A DNA stretch of 64,000 nucleotides from Legionella lansingensis (GTDB lineage: Bacteria; Pseudomonadota; Gammaproteobacteria; Legionellales; Legionellaceae): positions 434,501 through 498,500 of the forward strand of contig NZ_LT906451.1 of NCBI RefSeq assembly GCF_900187355.1, in the 5' to 3' direction. The position numbers and the translations under genes are program-made. Under the pieces are notes generated by a model, which worked only from the letters and a program-made list of their open reading frames with translations, had not been told where the DNA came from and made no database searches. Shown here one piece after another: positions 1-10,200 of this stretch. The number at the start of each line of letters is the position of its first letter. Within the stretch, counting starts at the first letter, position 1.

Positions 1-24
1 TTCTTTCACACGAACGGTAGGCAT
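1..24 (-). CDS. rpsU: 30S ribosomal protein S21, first 8 codons only
   Basis: The first bases of the window, read leftward, encode MPTVRVKE, the conserved beginning of ribosomal protein S21; the rest lies outside. A GAGGAA ribosome-binding site sits eight bases before the ATG. The divergent rpsU/tsaD arrangement is common in gammaproteobacteria, which supports the call although only eight codons are visible. Confidence 0.85.
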
Positions 25-66
25 TAACTTAGTTCCTCGATTAAAATTTAACATAATAGGGTGGCA

Positions 67-95
67 ATTCTAGTGCCAGTTAAGGTACTCGTCAA
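67..95 (-). promoter_or_regulatory. Candidate sigma-70 promoter for rpsU
   Basis: On the minus strand TTGACG (90-95) and TAGAAT (67-72) are separated by exactly 17 bases, close to the sigma-70 consensus, about 43 bases upstream of the rpsU start codon. Predicted from sequence only. Confidence 0.55.
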
Positions 96-157
96 GTTTA
101 TTTGACGCCATTTTGATGCCATCTTTATCAGGAGTTGTTGAATAGTATGGGCTATTC

Positions 158-187
158 TTGGTGTTGGAAGCGTGTTTTACGTATAAT
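158..187 (+). promoter_or_regulatory. Candidate sigma-70 promoter for tsaD
   Basis: TTGGTG (158-163) and a perfect TATAAT (182-187) are spaced by 18 bases, about 33 bases before the tsaD ATG. The -35 is weak, the -10 strong. It diverges from the rpsU promoter. Confidence 0.45.
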
Positions 188-220
188 GAGAAAATTTTTT
201 GACCATAATGTGAGATTGGG

Positions 221-1243
221 ATGCGAGTACTAGGTATTGAATCCTCCTGTGATGAAACAGGAGTGGCTATCTATGATTCCAGACTGGGATTGCTCGCGCA
301 TACCCTTCATTCACAGGTAGCAATACATCAATGTTATGGAGGGGTAGTGCCCGAGCTCGCTTCTCGCGATCATGTCAAATACATTGTCCCTCTCATGGAC
401 GAGGTGTTAAAGCAAGCAGACTTGAAAAAAACAGATATTGAAGCTGTCGCATATACAGCGGGGCCTGGTCTTATTGGCGCCTTATTAACGGGTGCTTGTT
501 TTGCCAAAAGTTTAGCGTTAGGACTTAATGTACCTGCCCTGGGTATCCATCATCTGGAAGCTCATTTACTTGCAGCAAAACTAGAGTCCGATGATCTTGC
601 TTTTCCTTTTTTAGCACTCCTGGTGTCAGGTGGTCATACACAACTCATTGAGGCACGTGCCTTGGGTGATTATCATGTTATCGGTGATACGTTAGATGAT
701 GCAGTAGGGGAGGCTTTTGATAAGACTGCAAAGCTAATGGGACTGCCTTACCCTGGGGGTGCTCTTTTGGCTGGTCTTGCTGATCAAGCTTCCATTGCTG
801 ACATTAAAATTTTACCTGCATTTCCACGGCCAATGACAGATAGACCCGGTGTGAATTTTAGTTTTAGCGGCCTTAAAACACATGCTTTGACGGTCTGGAA
901 CAATAGTCAAAAAGATGAGAGAGCCAGGATAGCTATTGCACGAGCATTTCAGGATGCTGTGGTTGATACTCTAGTGATTAAATGCAAGCGAGCTCTTAAA
1001 CAAACAGGAAACCAACATTTGGTCGTTGCAGGTGGAGTAGGGGCGAACCGTGCATTGAGGGTAGCGCTAACAGAACTAATAAAAGACACAGGGGGGAAGA
1101 TTTATTTTCCCCGGCCAGAATATTGTACGGATAATGGTGCTATGGTGGCTTATGCCGGATGCTTGCATTTACAACAAGGTCAAAAGGATGACAGCCAGCT
1201 TATTGATGTAAAAGCACGCTGGTCACTTGCACAAAATAAATAA
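221..1243 (+). CDS. tsaD: tRNA N6-adenosine threonylcarbamoyltransferase TsaD
   Basis: TsaD transfers the threonylcarbamoyl group from threonylcarbamoyl-AMP to A37 of tRNAs that read ANN codons, working with TsaB and TsaE in the cytoplasm. The 340-residue length is normal. The N-terminus [14 protein letters not shown] is the family's ASKHA nucleotide-binding start, and the metal-binding HxxxH pair is seen as H111 and H115 in HHLEAH. The glycine-rich SGGHTQL and [12 protein letters not shown] stretches are also typical. The start is fixed by the conserved N-terminus. The Sua5-type enzyme at 28607-29563 probably supplies its substrate. It is convergent with plsY, with a small palindromic element between the two. 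Confidence 0.97.
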   Translation: MRVLGIESSCDETGVAIYDSRLGLLAHTLHSQVAIHQCYGGVVPELASRDHVKYIVPLMDEVLKQADLKKTDIEAVAYTAGPGLIGALLTGACFAKSLALGLNVPALGIHHLEAHLLAAKLESDDLAFPFLALLVSGGHTQLIEARALGDYHVIGDTLDDAVGEAFDKTAKLMGLPYPGGALLAGLADQASIADIKILPAFPRPMTDRPGVNFSFSGLKTHALTVWNNSQKDERARIAIARAFQDAVVDTLVIKCKRALKQTGNQHLVVAGGVGANRALRVALTELIKDTGGKIYFPRPEYCTDNGAMVAYAGCLHLQQGQKDDSQLIDVKARWSLAQNK

Positions 1244-1255
1244 TCAGAAGTACTA

Positions 1256-1440
1256 CAGTGGTCGTCTAATTTTGACAAGTAACGATCTTGAACGAGGGGT
1301 GGCGCGGAAGGAGGGCTCCTACCGTGCGCAGCCTGCGAGTACGGAGGGATACCTGCAGCGACAGGACCCCGAGGCGAGGAACCCTCTTTAAAGAACGATT
1401 AAAAGAAGCTTTTTTACCTGTCAAAATTAGACGACCACTG
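1256..1440. repeat. 185-bp MITE-like element with 22-bp perfect terminal inverted repeats
   Basis: The sequence at 1256-1277 (starting CAGTGGTCGTCTAATTTTGA) is the exact reverse complement of 1419-1440. The inside is GC-rich and itself partly self-complementary. AGTAC occurs just left (1249-1253) and directly right (1441-1445) of the element, possibly a 5-bp target duplication if the left end begins two bases earlier. Short overlapping ORFs on both strands are by-products of the palindrome. No transposase is encoded, so a passive miniature element is the best reading. Confidence 0.65.
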
Positions 1441-1453
1441 AGTACATCCAAAT

Positions 1454-2209
1454 CTAGGATGTCTTTTTAGGTGCTTCGGCTTGTTCCTCTGACTCTGTAG
1501 GTGAATGATTAGTGACTGGTTGATCGGTTGCTTCTTGCTGGGGTTCTTCTTGATCCTCTGCAGCCTGCTCCAGTATTACTGCATCAATTTCTTCACCCAA
1601 AGAGGTGGCTCTTCTGAATTGGATTTTAGGCTCTGTATGATCGATTAAACGGGTAATGTTATGGCGGTGTTTATAAATAATGAAGAGAGCAATAAAAAAC
1701 AGGGGCGAATAGATGAGTAAGCCTTCTGGAAGAAATAGAGCATACCAGGGAGCCATAACCATAGAAACCATTGAAGCAAGGGAAGCGTAGCGACTAAAAT
1801 TAGCTACTAATAGCCAGGTAGCTATCACTAAAACGCCAAGTATAAAATGAAGTCCCAGTAACGCTCCTAAAGCTGTTGCTACCCCTTTCCCACCACGAAA
1901 ACCAAAGAAAATAGGATACATATGCCCCATCACTGTTGCCCAGCAAGTAAAACCGAGTGCTATCGGTCCAGCGCCTAGTACTTTGGCTAACAGCACGGGC
2001 AAAGCCCCTTTCAACATATCTACAAGCAAAACAATAGCGGCATATCTTTTACCAGAGAGTCTAAGGACATTGGTGGCGCCTGGATTTTGAGAACCGTTGC
2101 TTCTTGGGTCAGGTAGTGAAAAGAGGTGACTGACGATGATAGCAGAGCAGACCGAGCCAGCTAAATAACCAACGATTACGACAAAAAGAAACAACAGCGC
2201 AGCTAACAT
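1454..2209 (-). CDS. plsY: Glycerol-3-phosphate acyltransferase PlsY
   Basis: PlsY is an inner-membrane enzyme that acylates glycerol-3-phosphate from acyl-phosphate, the first step of phospholipid synthesis. The hydrophobic N-terminus, the loop motif SNGSQNPGATNVLR, the glycine-rich FGFRGGKGVAT loop and several membrane segments identify it. The reading frame stays open upstream to 2257, but an ideal TAGGAGG ribosome-binding site lies just before the ATG at 2209, so that start (251 residues) is chosen. The last 50 or so residues form a charged tail rich in Glu, Gln and Pro beyond the usual roughly 200-residue enzyme; its role is unknown. Confidence 0.93.
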   Translation of the reverse strand: MLAALLFLFVVIVGYLAGSVCSAIIVSHLFSLPDPRSNGSQNPGATNVLRLSGKRYAAIVLLVDMLKGALPVLLAKVLGAGPIALGFTCWATVMGHMYPIFFGFRGGKGVATALGALLGLHFILGVLVIATWLLVANFSRYASLASMVSMVMAPWYALFLPEGLLIYSPLFFIALFIIYKHRHNITRLIDHTEPKIQFRRATSLGEEIDAVILEQAAEDQEEPQQEATDQPVTNHSPTESEEQAEAPKKTS

Positions 2210-2325
2210 TACGCCTCCTAATAAAAGGAAAAGAGCCTCATTATTAATGAAAGCCAACTCATTGTGAAGACATGTAAAAATTATAGCTTAAAAAATTAAC
2301 AGCAGAAGTATGCGGAAGTATATAG

Positions 2326-3462
2326 TTAATCTAGTAGAAACAAGGCTTGCAAATCATTGGTATAACGGCGCCCCAAATCAGTCACTTGCCACTGATCTTC
2401 TTGCATTTTTATTAATTTTTTATCGGCAGCTTTCTGCAAGTAAGGTTTTAAGATTCCAAAGCGAAGCCCAGTTCTCTCGTAAAATAATTGATTAGAGATA
2501 GGTTGTTGTAGACGAGTGGTATTCAGCATAAATTCAAAAATCAGGCCCTTGGGTTCTACTAAATCTTTGGCTGCTAAGAAAGCCTTATTGCCATCTAAGT
2601 AATCGTTGGGTTGACGATGTTTCCGTGTGCGGTAAATTTTACCGTCTATAGTGGTTATTTTCCCATGGGCACCGGCGCCTATTCCGTAATAATCTCCAAA
2701 AAGCCAATAGTTTAGATTATGTTGGGTGGCTCTTTCAGGTTTGCAGAATGCAGAGATTTCATAACGTCTGAAACCCTTAGTTACTAACATGGCTAATCCC
2801 TCTTCTTCCAATTGATAGGCAGTATCCTCATTTGGCAAATGGGGACGCTGCTTATAAAAAATAGTGTTTGGTTCAATTGTTAACTGATACCAGGATAAAT
2901 GTTCGGGATCGTAGGCTAACGCTGTGTTTAAATCATGCAAGCCTTCTGCTATGGATTGCTGTGGTAAGCCATGCATAAGGTCAAGATTAATGTTGTCAAA
3001 TCCGGCTCGACGTGCTGACTCAACGGCACGATGAGCTTGTTTATCGTCATGAATGCGCCCAAGGAGTGTCAGATGCCTTGAATTAAAGCTCTGTATACCT
3101 AAAGAGAGCCTATTGATACCAACGTCGTGATAAGCCTTAAATCGCTCTTGCTCAACCGTTCCTGGATTTGCCTCTAGCGTGATTTCTATGTCCTTATGGA
3201 AAGAAACGAGCTGCTGCAACTGCTGAAACAGGGATGCGAATGCTTCAGGGGAAAATAAACTTGGCGTGCCTCCCCCAATAAAAATGGTATGAATTTCGCG
3301 TGCCGGAAAATAGGCTAAGTCATTCCTAAAATCGGCAATTAGTGCGGCAATATAGCTTTCTTCTGGTAAGGTAGTGGGTGATTTATGCGAATTAAAATCG
3401 CAGTAGGGGCATTTACGAATGCACCAAGGAATGTGGATATACAAAGAGGTAGGCAACATCAT
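2326..3462 (-). CDS. hemW: Radical SAM heme chaperone HemW
   Basis: This is a HemW/HemN-like radical SAM protein. C14, C18 and C21 (CIRKCPYC) would bind the 4Fe-4S cluster, followed by the GGGTPSLF glycine motif and the HNLNYW (HNxxYW) signature. HemW binds and delivers heme and lacks the coproporphyrinogen oxidase activity of true HemN. The 378-residue length is normal for HemW. It is transcribed in the same direction as plsY with a gap of about 115 bases. Older annotations often call this family oxygen-independent coproporphyrinogen III oxidase. Confidence 0.93.
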   Translation of the reverse strand: MMLPTSLYIHIPWCIRKCPYCDFNSHKSPTTLPEESYIAALIADFRNDLAYFPAREIHTIFIGGGTPSLFSPEAFASLFQQLQQLVSFHKDIEITLEANPGTVEQERFKAYHDVGINRLSLGIQSFNSRHLTLLGRIHDDKQAHRAVESARRAGFDNINLDLMHGLPQQSIAEGLHDLNTALAYDPEHLSWYQLTIEPNTIFYKQRPHLPNEDTAYQLEEEGLAMLVTKGFRRYEISAFCKPERATQHNLNYWLFGDYYGIGAGAHGKITTIDGKIYRTRKHRQPNDYLDGNKAFLAAKDLVEPKGLIFEFMLNTTRLQQPISNQLFYERTGLRFGILKPYLQKAADKKLIKMQEDQWQVTDLGRRYTNDLQALFLLD

Positions 3463-3550
3463 AACAATCGGACTGGCTTGTTTAAGCTCACAATAGTATC
3501 ATGACAATAATTTTTACAGAACCTTTACCGAGCGAGACTATTTCATTAAA

Positions 3551-3600
3551 TGGTGTCATTCCCGCCTCCGCGGGGATAACGCAATTTGGTAACACTCTCT
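3551..3600. repeat. Dispersed palindromic repeat, partial copy
   Basis: It reads GGTGTCATTCCCGC followed by a diverged GC stem and a tail like TTTGGTAACACTCT. Five other copies of the same family occur in this window (23926, 27720, 32478, 33679, 45731). It lies between hemW and nudE and encodes nothing. Confidence 0.7.
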
Positions 3601-3673
3601 ACCAAGCATGCTCGTGGTCTGGTGATTTCTTTAAAAATTCCAAGTATTTTTATTGTAGTCGAATAAGGATAAG

Positions 3674-4246
3674 ATGAGGATGCGAGAAAAACCAGTTTGT
3701 TCTAAACGATTGGTTATTGCCAAATCCAATTTGTTCACCATTGAGCAAATGCATCTTCATTTTGCCAATGGTGCTGAAAGAATTTATGAGCGCATCCGTA
3801 GTCATGGGCATGGTGCTGTGTTGATAGTCGCTCTCACTCCAGGTGAATCAGTTCTGTTGGTAAGGGAGTATGCGGCAGGAATAGATGCTTATGAACTGGC
3901 TTTCCCTAAGGGAGTAGTCAATCAGGGAGAAACTTCTTTAGAAGCGGCGAATCGTGAATTGCGTGAAGAAGTAGGTTTTGCTGCGAGGAAATTGCAATTT
4001 TTGCGGAGAATAACTTTAGCACCTGGTTATTTTGGTGCAGCATTAGATTTAGTAGTGGCATATGATTTATATCCTGCTCCCTTACCAGGTGATGAACCTG
4101 AGCCGCTCGAAGTGGTGGAATGGCCATTGCATGCGTCTGACGAATTGCTGCTACGTCCTGATTTTTCGGAGGCGCGAAGTATTGCTGCGCTTTTCTTAGT
4201 TAAACAATGGTGGAAAAAGGAAAAGAATAATGAACAAACGAGTTAG
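3674..4246 (+). CDS. nudE: ADP compounds hydrolase NudE (Nudix)
   Basis: This 190-residue Nudix hydrolase carries a complete Nudix box: G80, E86, R94-E95 and E98-E99 with G101, in the order G-x5-E-x7-RE-x2-EE-x-G. NudE-type enzymes cleave ADP-ribose, NADH and diadenosine polyphosphates. The N-terminal extension and the [10 protein letters not shown] context fit NudE better than other Nudix subfamilies. Its 3' end overlaps the start of mdh by 17 bases, so the two genes are probably translationally coupled. The substrate is inferred from family resemblance. Confidence 0.88.
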   Translation: MRMREKPVCSKRLVIAKSNLFTIEQMHLHFANGAERIYERIRSHGHGAVLIVALTPGESVLLVREYAAGIDAYELAFPKGVVNQGETSLEAANRELREEVGFAARKLQFLRRITLAPGYFGAALDLVVAYDLYPAPLPGDEPEPLEVVEWPLHASDELLLRPDFSEARSIAALFLVKQWWKKEKNNEQTS

Positions 4247-5219
4247 AGTAGTTGTAACTGGTGCTGCCGGACAAATTGGTTATGCTTTGTTACCTAGAAT
4301 CGCATCCGGGCAAATGTTCGGCCCTCATACAGATATTGAATTGCATTTACTTGAATTAGAAGAGGCTTTGCCTGCTTTGGAAGGTGTAGTCATGGAATTA
4401 GAAGACTGTGCTTTCCCCTTATTGAAAAAGATTGTTTATACAGCTGACCTTAGTAAAGCGATGGACGGTGTAAATTGGGCTTTATTGGTTGGCTCAGTGC
4501 CACGTAAACAGGGGATGGAACGGTCTGATTTATTGCAAATCAACGGCGGTATTTTTACAAAACAAGGGAAGGCCATTAACGATTATGCTGCTGACGATGT
4601 CCGTGTTTTTGTTGTTGGTAATCCTTGTAATACCAATTGTTTTATTGCCATGAATCACGCAAAAGATGTACCTAATGAGCGATTTTATGCAATGACAATG
4701 CTTGATGAATTGCGGGCGCGTTCACAACTTGCAAAAAAAGCCGGTGTCGATATTACAGAGGTCAGTCAAATGACCATTTGGGGAAATCATTCCTCTACCC
4801 AATATCCTGATTTTTATAACGCAAAGATTAATGGTCTTTCCGCTGCTTCAGTGATCAATGATGAAAAATGGTTAAAAGAAACCTTTGTTACTACCGTGCA
4901 ACAACGGGGTGCTGCGGTTATTAAAGCTCGTGGTTCTTCATCAGCTGCTTCGGCTGCTAATGCGGCTATTCAGGGTGTTTATCATCTCATTAATGACACG
5001 TCCGCACATGAATCATTCTCCATGTGCTTATGTTCACAAGGCGAATATGGTGTGGATGAAGGGTTGATCTTTTCTTTCCCTTGCCGTCTCAGCCATGGAG
5101 AAATCCAAGTGGTCGAAGGTTTAACGTTCAATGAGTATGGCCAGGCCAGGTTTAATGCGACCTTAGAAGAGCTTCGCCAAGAGCGTGATACGGTTAAGGC
5201 TTTAGGTTTGCTTGATTAA
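4230..5219 (+). CDS. mdh: Malate dehydrogenase
   Basis: Cytoplasmic NAD-dependent malate dehydrogenase interconverts malate and oxaloacetate in the TCA cycle. At 329 residues it belongs to the longer cytosolic-type MDH group. [10 protein letters not shown] is the NAD-binding glycine motif, [11 protein letters not shown] holds the substrate-binding arginine, and [12 protein letters not shown] includes the catalytic histidine. The ATG lies inside the end of nudE and is preceded by the purine-rich GGAAAAAGGAAAAG. Confidence 0.96.
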   Translation: MNKRVRVVVTGAAGQIGYALLPRIASGQMFGPHTDIELHLLELEEALPALEGVVMELEDCAFPLLKKIVYTADLSKAMDGVNWALLVGSVPRKQGMERSDLLQINGGIFTKQGKAINDYAADDVRVFVVGNPCNTNCFIAMNHAKDVPNERFYAMTMLDELRARSQLAKKAGVDITEVSQMTIWGNHSSTQYPDFYNAKINGLSAASVINDEKWLKETFVTTVQQRGAAVIKARGSSSAASAANAAIQGVYHLINDTSAHESFSMCLCSQGEYGVDEGLIFSFPCRLSHGEIQVVEGLTFNEYGQARFNATLEELRQERDTVKALGLLD

Positions 5220-5335
5220 TGGTTTTTTTGTATGAAGCCTTATATAGAATTTTATTGATAGACGGGGGCCTTGAAGCTGAGCGATTAAGGTCCCGCAAAA
5301 TTTTCTTCCCTTGAAGCGACAAATTAATCAAATGA

Positions 5336-6145
5336 CTAAAAGAAAGGACGCAGGCGTTTTGCCGCGGCTCGCTGTTCCAATTGTTCTGAAGACGTAGTGG
5401 CAAAATGCCCTAAAGAATAGTTAGGTGAAGGTTGATAGAGGGAAGGCATTATGTTGAGTACCTGCTCTGCCTTTTTTAATAGAGTATCAAAACGATAGTT
5501 TAGGGTCTGGTTTTTATTAATTTTTTGATAAAGTAGTTCTGCTTGGGCAAGGCCATTTAAAATTGCCTGATGAAATTGAGAAATTGGACCTCTAAGCGCT
5601 GCGATATGATCATGGATCGGGCCTATGGCTTCAAGCTTTACAATCTGCTTAATATTGTCTTCAAGTTTGTGCATTAAGCTTAAGAATTGATTGTGTTTTA
5701 GAGAGAGTTTTTGCATTCCTTTTATTATGGGATTTGGTTTGCGATCTTGATTTTGGGTTTTCAAACTAAAATTCGCTTGATGACGTCGCGCAATACGTAA
5801 CAAGGAGTCGACCAATTGACACAAGGCATGCAGAATCTGTTTCAAGTCATCACTGCCTAATGCATAGGATATACGCTCGAGATTTGTCGTTGCTGAATGT
5901 TGAGGTTGAATGCCCAAAATATAAAGCAAATGATGATCAAGACTGAGAAGCAAGGCAAGAGCGTTTTGGCAATTTAAACGATATTGCAGGGTCAATTGAA
6001 TACTTATAGCTATCTCTTCAAAAGAGGACGTCTCGTCAGCAGCGGACTCATGAAGAATATCGTCCATGATTTGCTGAGAGGCTGCCAAAGATTCTCGAGC
6101 CTCATTTAGGAGAGCATTAATTGTGTCAAAATCTGGGTTGCTCAT
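5336..6145 (-). CDS. Helical protein of unknown function beside mdh; possible MavF-type effector
   Basis: The 269-residue product has no signal peptide or membrane segment and looks mostly alpha-helical, with long Leu/Gln/His-rich stretches and a basic C-terminus (AAAKRLRPFF). No catalytic motif is recognised. In L. pneumophila, as I recall, the gene next to mdh (lpg2352) is lpg2351, encoding the Dot/Icm substrate MavF. The neighbouring genes here (tsaD, plsY, hemW, nudE, mdh) match that locus, so this may be the MavF counterpart. That link is by remembered synteny only. The gene is convergent with mdh. Confidence 0.6.
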   Translation of the reverse strand: MSNPDFDTINALLNEARESLAASQQIMDDILHESAADETSSFEEIAISIQLTLQYRLNCQNALALLLSLDHHLLYILGIQPQHSATTNLERISYALGSDDLKQILHALCQLVDSLLRIARRHQANFSLKTQNQDRKPNPIIKGMQKLSLKHNQFLSLMHKLEDNIKQIVKLEAIGPIHDHIAALRGPISQFHQAILNGLAQAELLYQKINKNQTLNYRFDTLLKKAEQVLNIMPSLYQPSPNYSLGHFATTSSEQLEQRAAAKRLRPFF

Positions 6146-6194
6146 ATCTGTCTAAATGTCTTCTCTTCGCAGAACAAATTTGAGCGTCGAGTCT

Positions 6195-6275
6195 TTGCGA
6201 GCGTTAGCGAAGCAACCCAGATCGAGGGTTGATTAAAAATCTGCTCTTGGATCCATTGCTTCACTTTGTTCGCAA
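6195..6275. repeat. Imperfect palindrome of the GCGAGCG...GAAGCAA type
   Basis: Left arm TTGCGAGCGTTAGCGAAGCA (6195-6214) pairs imperfectly with the reverse complement of 6251-6275 (CATTGCTTCACTTTGTTCGC and onward). It lies in the gap before the secreted-protein gene at 6344, contains no ORF, and looks like a decayed intergenic repeat. Confidence 0.5.
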
Positions 6276-6343
6276 GGATGTCAATAAAATTTTTGTCCTG
6301 TGCAAAGTAATATGTCTTATTAATTATATAAAGCTCATGGGTC

Positions 6344-7207
6344 TTAAGCTTTTTTCACTACAATCCCAAAAGGTACAAACAGTTCCTTACCTTCAATCCT
6401 AACCTGCGCAAAAATCTTAACAAAACCGGCTTTTTCGGGTTCCAAATGAAACACTAGCTCAGGACCACCGCGATCGGTGGCTTGGCTGGGTTCTTGTCCC
6501 ATAGGATGAATATGAACAATTGTTTTTAAATCGTCATTAAAACCAACGATATGTGCAAAAGCACCCATGACTGGTTCTAAAGTACGGATGGGCTTGCCTC
6601 TAACATTGGTGACAAGAATTTTCCCTGTCACAGGCTTACCTGCTTTAAGCTCTTTTTTATCGAAGGACAATTGAAACTTATAACCATCTACAATGCTCTC
6701 ATAGAATGGATGACTATTAACTCTACTTGCTTGATGATGAGGTTTGGTTGTTAAATCTGCCACCAGATATTCTTGAGTTTTTGTTTTAACAGGTAAAAGA
6801 TCTGCCCAGACTCGATAACTAGCATTACGCTGACTGGGCTTCCACTCAAATTCATAAATCCCTAATTCTTCCAGTGCCTTGGGATGAACATGACTGTAAT
6901 CAGTCAAGCTATCGTCAATAATCAGGACATGAATTCTTTGTGTATGAACTTCATCAAGGTCACTTAAACGAACCGGTTGATGGGTCTTAGCATCAGTTAA
7001 CTTGAAAATAACAATTTTTTTATCATTTTTATCGATTATTTTTTCAACGGATAGGCGCATACTAGGATTTGCAGGTTGAGTTGGCTGTTGCTGGTGATGA
7101 TGAGTAGTCTTCCCTGCGATAGCTAAAGGTTGAAACATCAACGTTATAAGCACTAAGCCGGTGCTTAAAAGGTACCTAACAAGAAAATGATGACTAACGT
7201 TTTTCAC
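6344..7207 (-). CDS. Secreted/periplasmic protein of the copper efflux operon, unknown function
   Basis: The 287-residue protein begins with a clear export signal (basic start, then LLSTGLVLITLMFQPLAIAG), followed by a His/Gln-rich linker and two beta-rich segments with recurring histidines (HVLIIDDSLTDYSHVHP and AHIVGFNDDLKTIVHIHP). The paired H-x-H-P motifs suggest metal contact. The gene is the last of the leftward copA-helC-helB-helA series, 30 bases after helA, so it is probably cotranscribed and may act as a periplasmic metal chaperone or sensor. The role is inferred from context; no named family is claimed. Confidence 0.65.
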   Translation of the reverse strand: MKNVSHHFLVRYLLSTGLVLITLMFQPLAIAGKTTHHHQQQPTQPANPSMRLSVEKIIDKNDKKIVIFKLTDAKTHQPVRLSDLDEVHTQRIHVLIIDDSLTDYSHVHPKALEELGIYEFEWKPSQRNASYRVWADLLPVKTKTQEYLVADLTTKPHHQASRVNSHPFYESIVDGYKFQLSFDKKELKAGKPVTGKILVTNVRGKPIRTLEPVMGAFAHIVGFNDDLKTIVHIHPMGQEPSQATDRGGPELVFHLEPEKAGFVKIFAQVRIEGKELFVPFGIVVKKA

Positions 7208-7237
7208 AATATCTCCGACATTTTTCTATCAATTAAA

Positions 7238-10200
7238 TTAGGGATGTTCCCTAGTAAGAGGATCGGGCTTTTTTACTCGCTGTGCTCGCCGCTGCTCGAT
7301 GAAATTATACATGGTAGGTACAACAATCATATTCAAACACGTTGAGGTAAAAAGCCCTCCTAATAATACTTCTGCCAATGGTCGCTCAAGCTCTTTGCCC
7401 ACGGGGGATCCCCATAGCAAAGGAATTAACCCCAAAGCCGTCGTTGCAGCTGTCATCAGAACAGGAATAAGACGGTCAAGAGTGCCTTCCATGACCACAT
7501 TATGCAAAGGCTTTCCTTCTTTTTGCAATTGATTGTAATGAGCAATGAGAATGATACCATTACGGGCTGCAATACCAAAGAGTGTGATAAAACCGATCAT
7601 CGCAGCAATGCTCATCTCTCCACTTAGCATGAATAATGATATGATTCCTCCAATGAGGGCCAAAGGTAAGTTAAATAGGACTAAGAAGGCTTCTCTAAAC
7701 GTACCAAAAGCTTTATATAAGAGAAGTAACATCGCGACAATGGTCAGGCTCCCAAGAATCATTATCGTACGTGCCGCTTGTTGTTGATTCTCAAACTGCC
7801 CGCCGTATTCAATGAAATAATTAGGAGGAAGCTTGATTTCCTCCTTCACTAGTTGCTTAACCTTGGGGATTATCTTGCCCAGCGCTTCATCTTGTACATT
7901 GAATGCCACGACGACCATGCGTTGTACGTTTTCACGGTTGATCAAAAAAGGTTGCTCTTCTTCTGAGATCTGCGCTACTGCCCGTAAGGGGATTTTTTCA
8001 TTTCTTTGTATATTGATTCCATGGGCATCAATTAACATGTCATGAACAGCTTTAACGGTATCGCGACCAGATGGGATTAACCTCACGAATAAATCAAAAC
8101 TGCGTTGACCTTCTAAGACACTTGAAACACGTACCCCATTAAGTAAGGTTTGTACATCCTCGGAAATTTGACCAACATTGATCCCATAATAGGCAGCCTT
8201 GTTGCGATCAATTTTGATGATTAACTGTGGTACGTTAATTTGCTGTTCGCGATTGATATCCACGATCCCAGGAATCGTTTTAAGTAATTTCTCAACGGAG
8301 CTTCCTAGTTCATTCAATACGGTTAAATTATCCCCAAAAATTTTAATCGCGACTTGAGCGCGAACGCCTGACAAAACTTCATCCATCCGGTGAGCAATAA
8401 ATTGACCTACGTTAAAAGCAGCTCCTGGAATTAAAGCTAGATCTTGACGAATATGCTCAAGTAATTCTAAGGCTGACATATGCTTATCTTTATCGAAATT
8501 AAGATTCACATCAAACTCACTCACATTCGGAGGTAGAGCATCTTCGTCAAGTTCGCTGCGGCCAGCGCGCTGGGCAATGGAAACAACTTGCGGATATTTC
8601 AATAATTGTTGGCGAACTTGTTTGCCAATTCGCATGGACTCTTCTAAAGAAGTCCCTGGTAAGGTTGTCATTGCGATGATGAAATTTCCCTCATGAAACT
8701 CAGGTAGAAAAGATGTCCCAAAAAAGGGTAATAAGGCTAAAGTAAATACCAAGATGCTTAAGGCAGAACCCATAACCAGCTTAAAATGATTAAGAGACCA
8801 AGACAAAATCGTCTGAAAATGCTGTTTAATCCAGCTGACGAAAATCGTTTCTTTCTCTTGATACTTCGTTCTCTCATGCTCATTGATGCGAAGCCCTAAA
8901 GCTCTTTCCTTGGATCGTAATGCTGTTGCGGGAAGATTTGCATCGTTTTGCTTTTCATTTTTGCTAACCAAAAGCAGATAGCACAGTGCAGGAACAGCTG
9001 TGATAGAAACGGCAAGTGAACCAAGGACAGAAGCAATATAGGCAATGGCCAAAGGGCTGAAAATTTTCTCACTAACACCAGACAAGAAAAAAATGGGGAT
9101 GAACACCAGACTGACGATTATTGTTGCGTACACTACCGACTGTCTAATTTCTAGAACGGCATCAAAAATAAGTATTAGTGTAGGTTGAGGACGAGACGAC
9201 AAGCGGTTTATGCGCAAACGATGCAGTACATTCTCTACTGTAATGATACCATCATCCACGACTTCCCCGATAGCAATGGCAATGCCACCAAGCGTCATGA
9301 CATTTATGCCGAAACCGAATAAATGCAAAATTAAAATACCAATGACAAAAGAAATTGGCATTGACAGAAAGGTGATAAAAGAGGCACGAACATTCATTAA
9401 AAAAATAAAAAGCACAATAATGACGATTAAAGCTCCCTCCAGAAGGGCGATGCTAAGGTTTTTAATCGCTGCTTCAATGAAATTAGCTTGACGAAAGACA
9501 CTGGTAATCAATTGTACTCCAGGAGGTAAAGAGGCTTTTATCTCGGCTAACGTCTCTTCAACTTTATGCGTGGTTGCCAGGGTATCAGCACCATAGGATT
9601 TTGAGATGGTACCAATAACTGCATTTTTGAGGCCGAAAGCGCTATCTCCGCGTTTAATCTCACCACCAAAAGTGACTGAGGCAACATTAGCGATAGTGAT
9701 TGGGATCCCTTCGCGCGTGGTGATGATGGTTCTTTTTATATCTTCCAGCGTTTTAATGCGACCAACGGCACCAACGATCAATTCTGCACCTGATTTTTGT
9801 AAAAACGCCCCTGGAACATTGCGATTTGAATTCTCTAAAGCCTGACGCACTTCCTCTATACTGATGCGGTAAGAAAGCATACGTGCGGGATCCAATAAGA
9901 CCTGATATTGCTTGACTTCCCCTCCTAAGGACACGACGGAGGCGACCCCGCCTAAAGCAAGTATCCGAGGACGAATTATCCAATCTGAAATGGTACGTAA
10001 TTCTTCCGGTGACGCGCTGTCACTGACTAAAGCGTATTTAACCATCCAACCCACTGCTGAAATCACGGGTAACATGACTGGTGTTCTGCTTCCTATGGGT
10101 AACTTCCCAACAACCTGTTGAATTCGCTCATTAATCAGTTGGCGATCACGGTAGATATCTGTTTTATCATCAAAAATAATGACAATAGTTGATAGGCCAG

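Noticed and set aside
1266..1470. Two overlapping ORFs of about 60 codons on opposite strands
   Set aside because: They fall wholly or mostly in the MITE-like palindrome, have no ribosome-binding site and unusual composition; they arise from the repeat.
5255..5320. GGGGCCTT...AAGGTCCC after mdh as a terminator
   Set aside because: The stem has a mismatch, a long loop and no following T-run.
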